Assembly (NCBI GenBank): GCA_900617975.1
Contig: UZAE01012921.1
Coordinates: 13,434-24,026, forward strand
DNA from: Rodentolepis nana
Lineage: Eukaryota > Platyhelminthes > Cestoda > Cyclophyllidea > Hymenolepididae
Direction of reading: 5' to 3'
DNA length: 10,593 nt
Made by a program: the position numbers and the translations under genes. Under the pieces are notes generated by a model. It searched no databases. It saw nothing but the letters and a program-made list of their open reading frames with translations, and was not told the DNA's origin. Within the stretch, counting starts at the first letter, position 1; the number at the start of each line of letters is the position of its first letter. Shown in pieces: positions 9,405 to 10,593 of the stretch.

Positions 9405-10474
9405 TTACAGACAAGTTCCATTGAGTCGAATACGGGGTCGAAGGGCTATAATTAATTCGAAGAAATGCACTTTAAGGCGTTCTTCCCACTCCTTGTTGGT
9501 TCTACCATCAAACTCCTCTATAGTTTGGTTTAACTCATGGAAAATTGTCTCCAATCTCTCTCGGCAACTGAATCTTCCCACGAACCTAGCTGCTGCCTGT
9601 CCAAAGTAAGCCTAAAAAGGAGATGCAAATTATGATTTCAATGAGGATTAAAGAATTCGATATTTCATCGATCTCAGAAGTTTTCTACTATGCCCCTATT
9701 GCGCGCTTTAAGTGGATGACTGAGAACATCCCTTCAGAAAGAAAACGTATTAAACCGGGGTTTTCCCGAAAGACTGCGGTTACTTGGAGTTAAAGTTAAA
9801 GACCAGCCTTACAACTTGACCCACGCAGAAGCACATATGTTCTTCTTAGATGAAATATTTCACCTCTGCAATATCGCCCATGAACGCCTTTTTGGGTGGG
9901 CGGTCATTTGGGTTTCATGAAATGGAACTTTTCACTTAACAGCCCTGAGCGGATTTTGGGGGAAAACCCCGGCACTTTCTCTCTCTCTCTCTCGTAGAGT
10001 GGCCAATAGGTTATGGAAAATTTTGACAGATGAAGGGAAAATGAAAATAATTACTGCACAAAAAAGCAACGAAAATTTTGTAGAAGCTATTCTTACCGAG
10101 TTCAATCGTGCCAGGGCGGTAATGCATTGAGTAATACGCTCCCGGAGTTCCGTTAATGGCGGGAACTTGGCAATTACAAGTTTAAATAAATCTTCCATTA
10201 AGTCTTCATTAAGATTCAAGCGCTCAACGAGCGCTGTCCTAATTGGATCTCCATTGGACCGTTTCAAGCAGAAATTCAATATATACTCAATTGTGTCCAA
10301 GGTGCGAATAGTGGCTATCTCGGATGCATCTTGAAAGCAGCCGAAACGCAGAAGAACACTAAATCGGTCGAGCGAGTCGGTGAAATTCGTGTCCAATAAC
10401 CTACAAATACTCCCGGGATAATCGTAGGTGATGCTGCGGATGAGTACGAAATAAGCTGTCGCAACATCGGGTAC
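9405..10474 (-). CDS. Unrecognised alpha-helical protein, 3' two exons (5'-partial)
   Basis: The penultimate exon 10474-10097 (126 residues, phase 0 at both ends) begins after acceptor CCCTCTAG with VPDVATAYFVLIRSITYDYP and ends ...ITALARLNS before donor GTAAGA. The last exon 9611-9405 (68 residues plus TAA) begins after CTCCTTTTTAG with AYFGQAAARFVGRF and ends RPRIRLNGTCL. Joined, this is 194 residues, nearly all predicted helical, with amphipathic Leu/Ile/Phe spacing and no TM segment. Helix pairs such as LRERITQCITALARL suggest a HEAT/ARM-type repeat protein such as an importin-beta-like C-terminus, but I cannot name a family. Upstream exons lie beyond the window. It is followed closely by another gene on the same strand. 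Confidence 0.7.
9755..9972. repeat. 218-nt segment bounded by 13-bp perfect inverted repeats
   Basis: CCGGGGTTTTCCC at 9755-9767 is the exact reverse complement of GGGAAAACCCCGG at 9960-9972. Each arm is itself nearly palindromic. The segment lies in an intron, and no target-site duplication is visible. It could be a small MITE-like element or two unrelated palindromes. Confidence 0.35.
9978..9993. repeat. CT/TC dinucleotide microsatellite
   Basis: About eight CT units directly beside the right arm of the inverted repeat, inside an intron of the minus-strand gene. Confidence 0.85.
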
Positions 10475-10570
10475 CTAGAGGGTAGACAAAGAGGATTATA
10501 CAGTGTGCGCGGCAAATGAGGAATTTGGTGATGGGAAAAAGCCAAGCCCAATTCAACAATGCTACCTGCT

Positions 10571-10593
10571 AGGGGCGGCGGGGGGGGGGGGGG
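10571..10593. repeat. Terminal G-rich run
   Basis: GGGG, CGGC and then 14 G to the last base. The first bases of the window are also a G run, so the sequence may be a contig that ended at homopolymers. Confidence 0.8.

Larger units (their letters stand above)
9612..10096 (-). other. 485-nt intron of the upstream minus gene
   Basis: Donor GTAAGA at 10096, acceptor TTTTTAG ending at 9612. It contains a 13-bp inverted repeat (9755-9767 / 9960-9972) and a CT microsatellite. A possible 24-nt in-frame micro-exon (minus strand, starting GCGTTCATGGGC near 9882) has AG and GT flanks, but nothing else supports it. Confidence 0.7.

Noticed and set aside
9860..9882. 24-nt micro-exon in the last intron of the upstream minus gene
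   Set aside because: Flanking AG and GT exist, but direct joining of the neighbouring exons is already in phase and no family alignment calls for extra residues.
1..10593. CRISPR array, prophage, bacterial operon or virus genome
   Set aside because: There are no regularly spaced repeats, phage-like or viral protein features or ribosome binding sites; the spliced genes show an animal nuclear origin.

Overview
This window is metazoan nuclear DNA: AT-rich, with spliced genes, no prokaryotic operon structure and no ribosome binding sites. A flatworm (Platyhelminthes), perhaps a tapeworm-like parasite, fits best. The reasons are many very short introns (37 to 98 nt), frequent poly-C/poly-G tracts in non-coding DNA, tRNA-like SINE fragments, and a tightly packed gene pair with a splice-acceptor-like AG directly before the downstream ATG. 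The taxon is inferred, not shown. Both ends of the window lie in or beside G-rich runs, so it may be a whole small contig broken at homopolymers, and the outermost genes are cut.

Plus strand, 217-5030: the 3' portion of an anoctamin (TMEM16) gene. I rebuilt 13 exons with compatible phases, covering TM1 to TM10 and the C-terminus, about 651 residues. The N-terminal cytosolic part lies before the window. All six expected Ca2+-coordinating acidic/Asn residues are present, so the product should be a Ca2+-dependent lipid scramblase and/or ion channel. One 1588-nt intron (1500-3087) stands out among introns of mostly under 100 nt and holds a strong hairpin.

5031-8105: about 3 kb between convergent genes, with no gene I can support. 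It holds a poly(A) signal for the anoctamin, two degenerate tRNA-like SINE heads in opposite orientations, AT repeats, a short perfect palindrome and a 22-nt G tract.

Minus strand, 10474 down to 8106: two closely spaced genes in the same direction. The upstream one (partial, last two exons, 10474-9405) encodes an alpha-helical, possibly HEAT/ARM-like C-terminus. The downstream one (9267-8106) encodes an unrecognised 374-residue protein whose two reading frames are joined by a 37-nt intron. Only 137 nt separate the first stop from the second ATG, and this gap holds AATAAA, a U-rich stretch and TTTATAG immediately before ATG. That is the layout expected for a two-gene polycistronic unit resolved by spliced-leader trans-splicing.

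The anoctamin has no evident functional link to the minus-strand pair; they are simply convergent neighbours.
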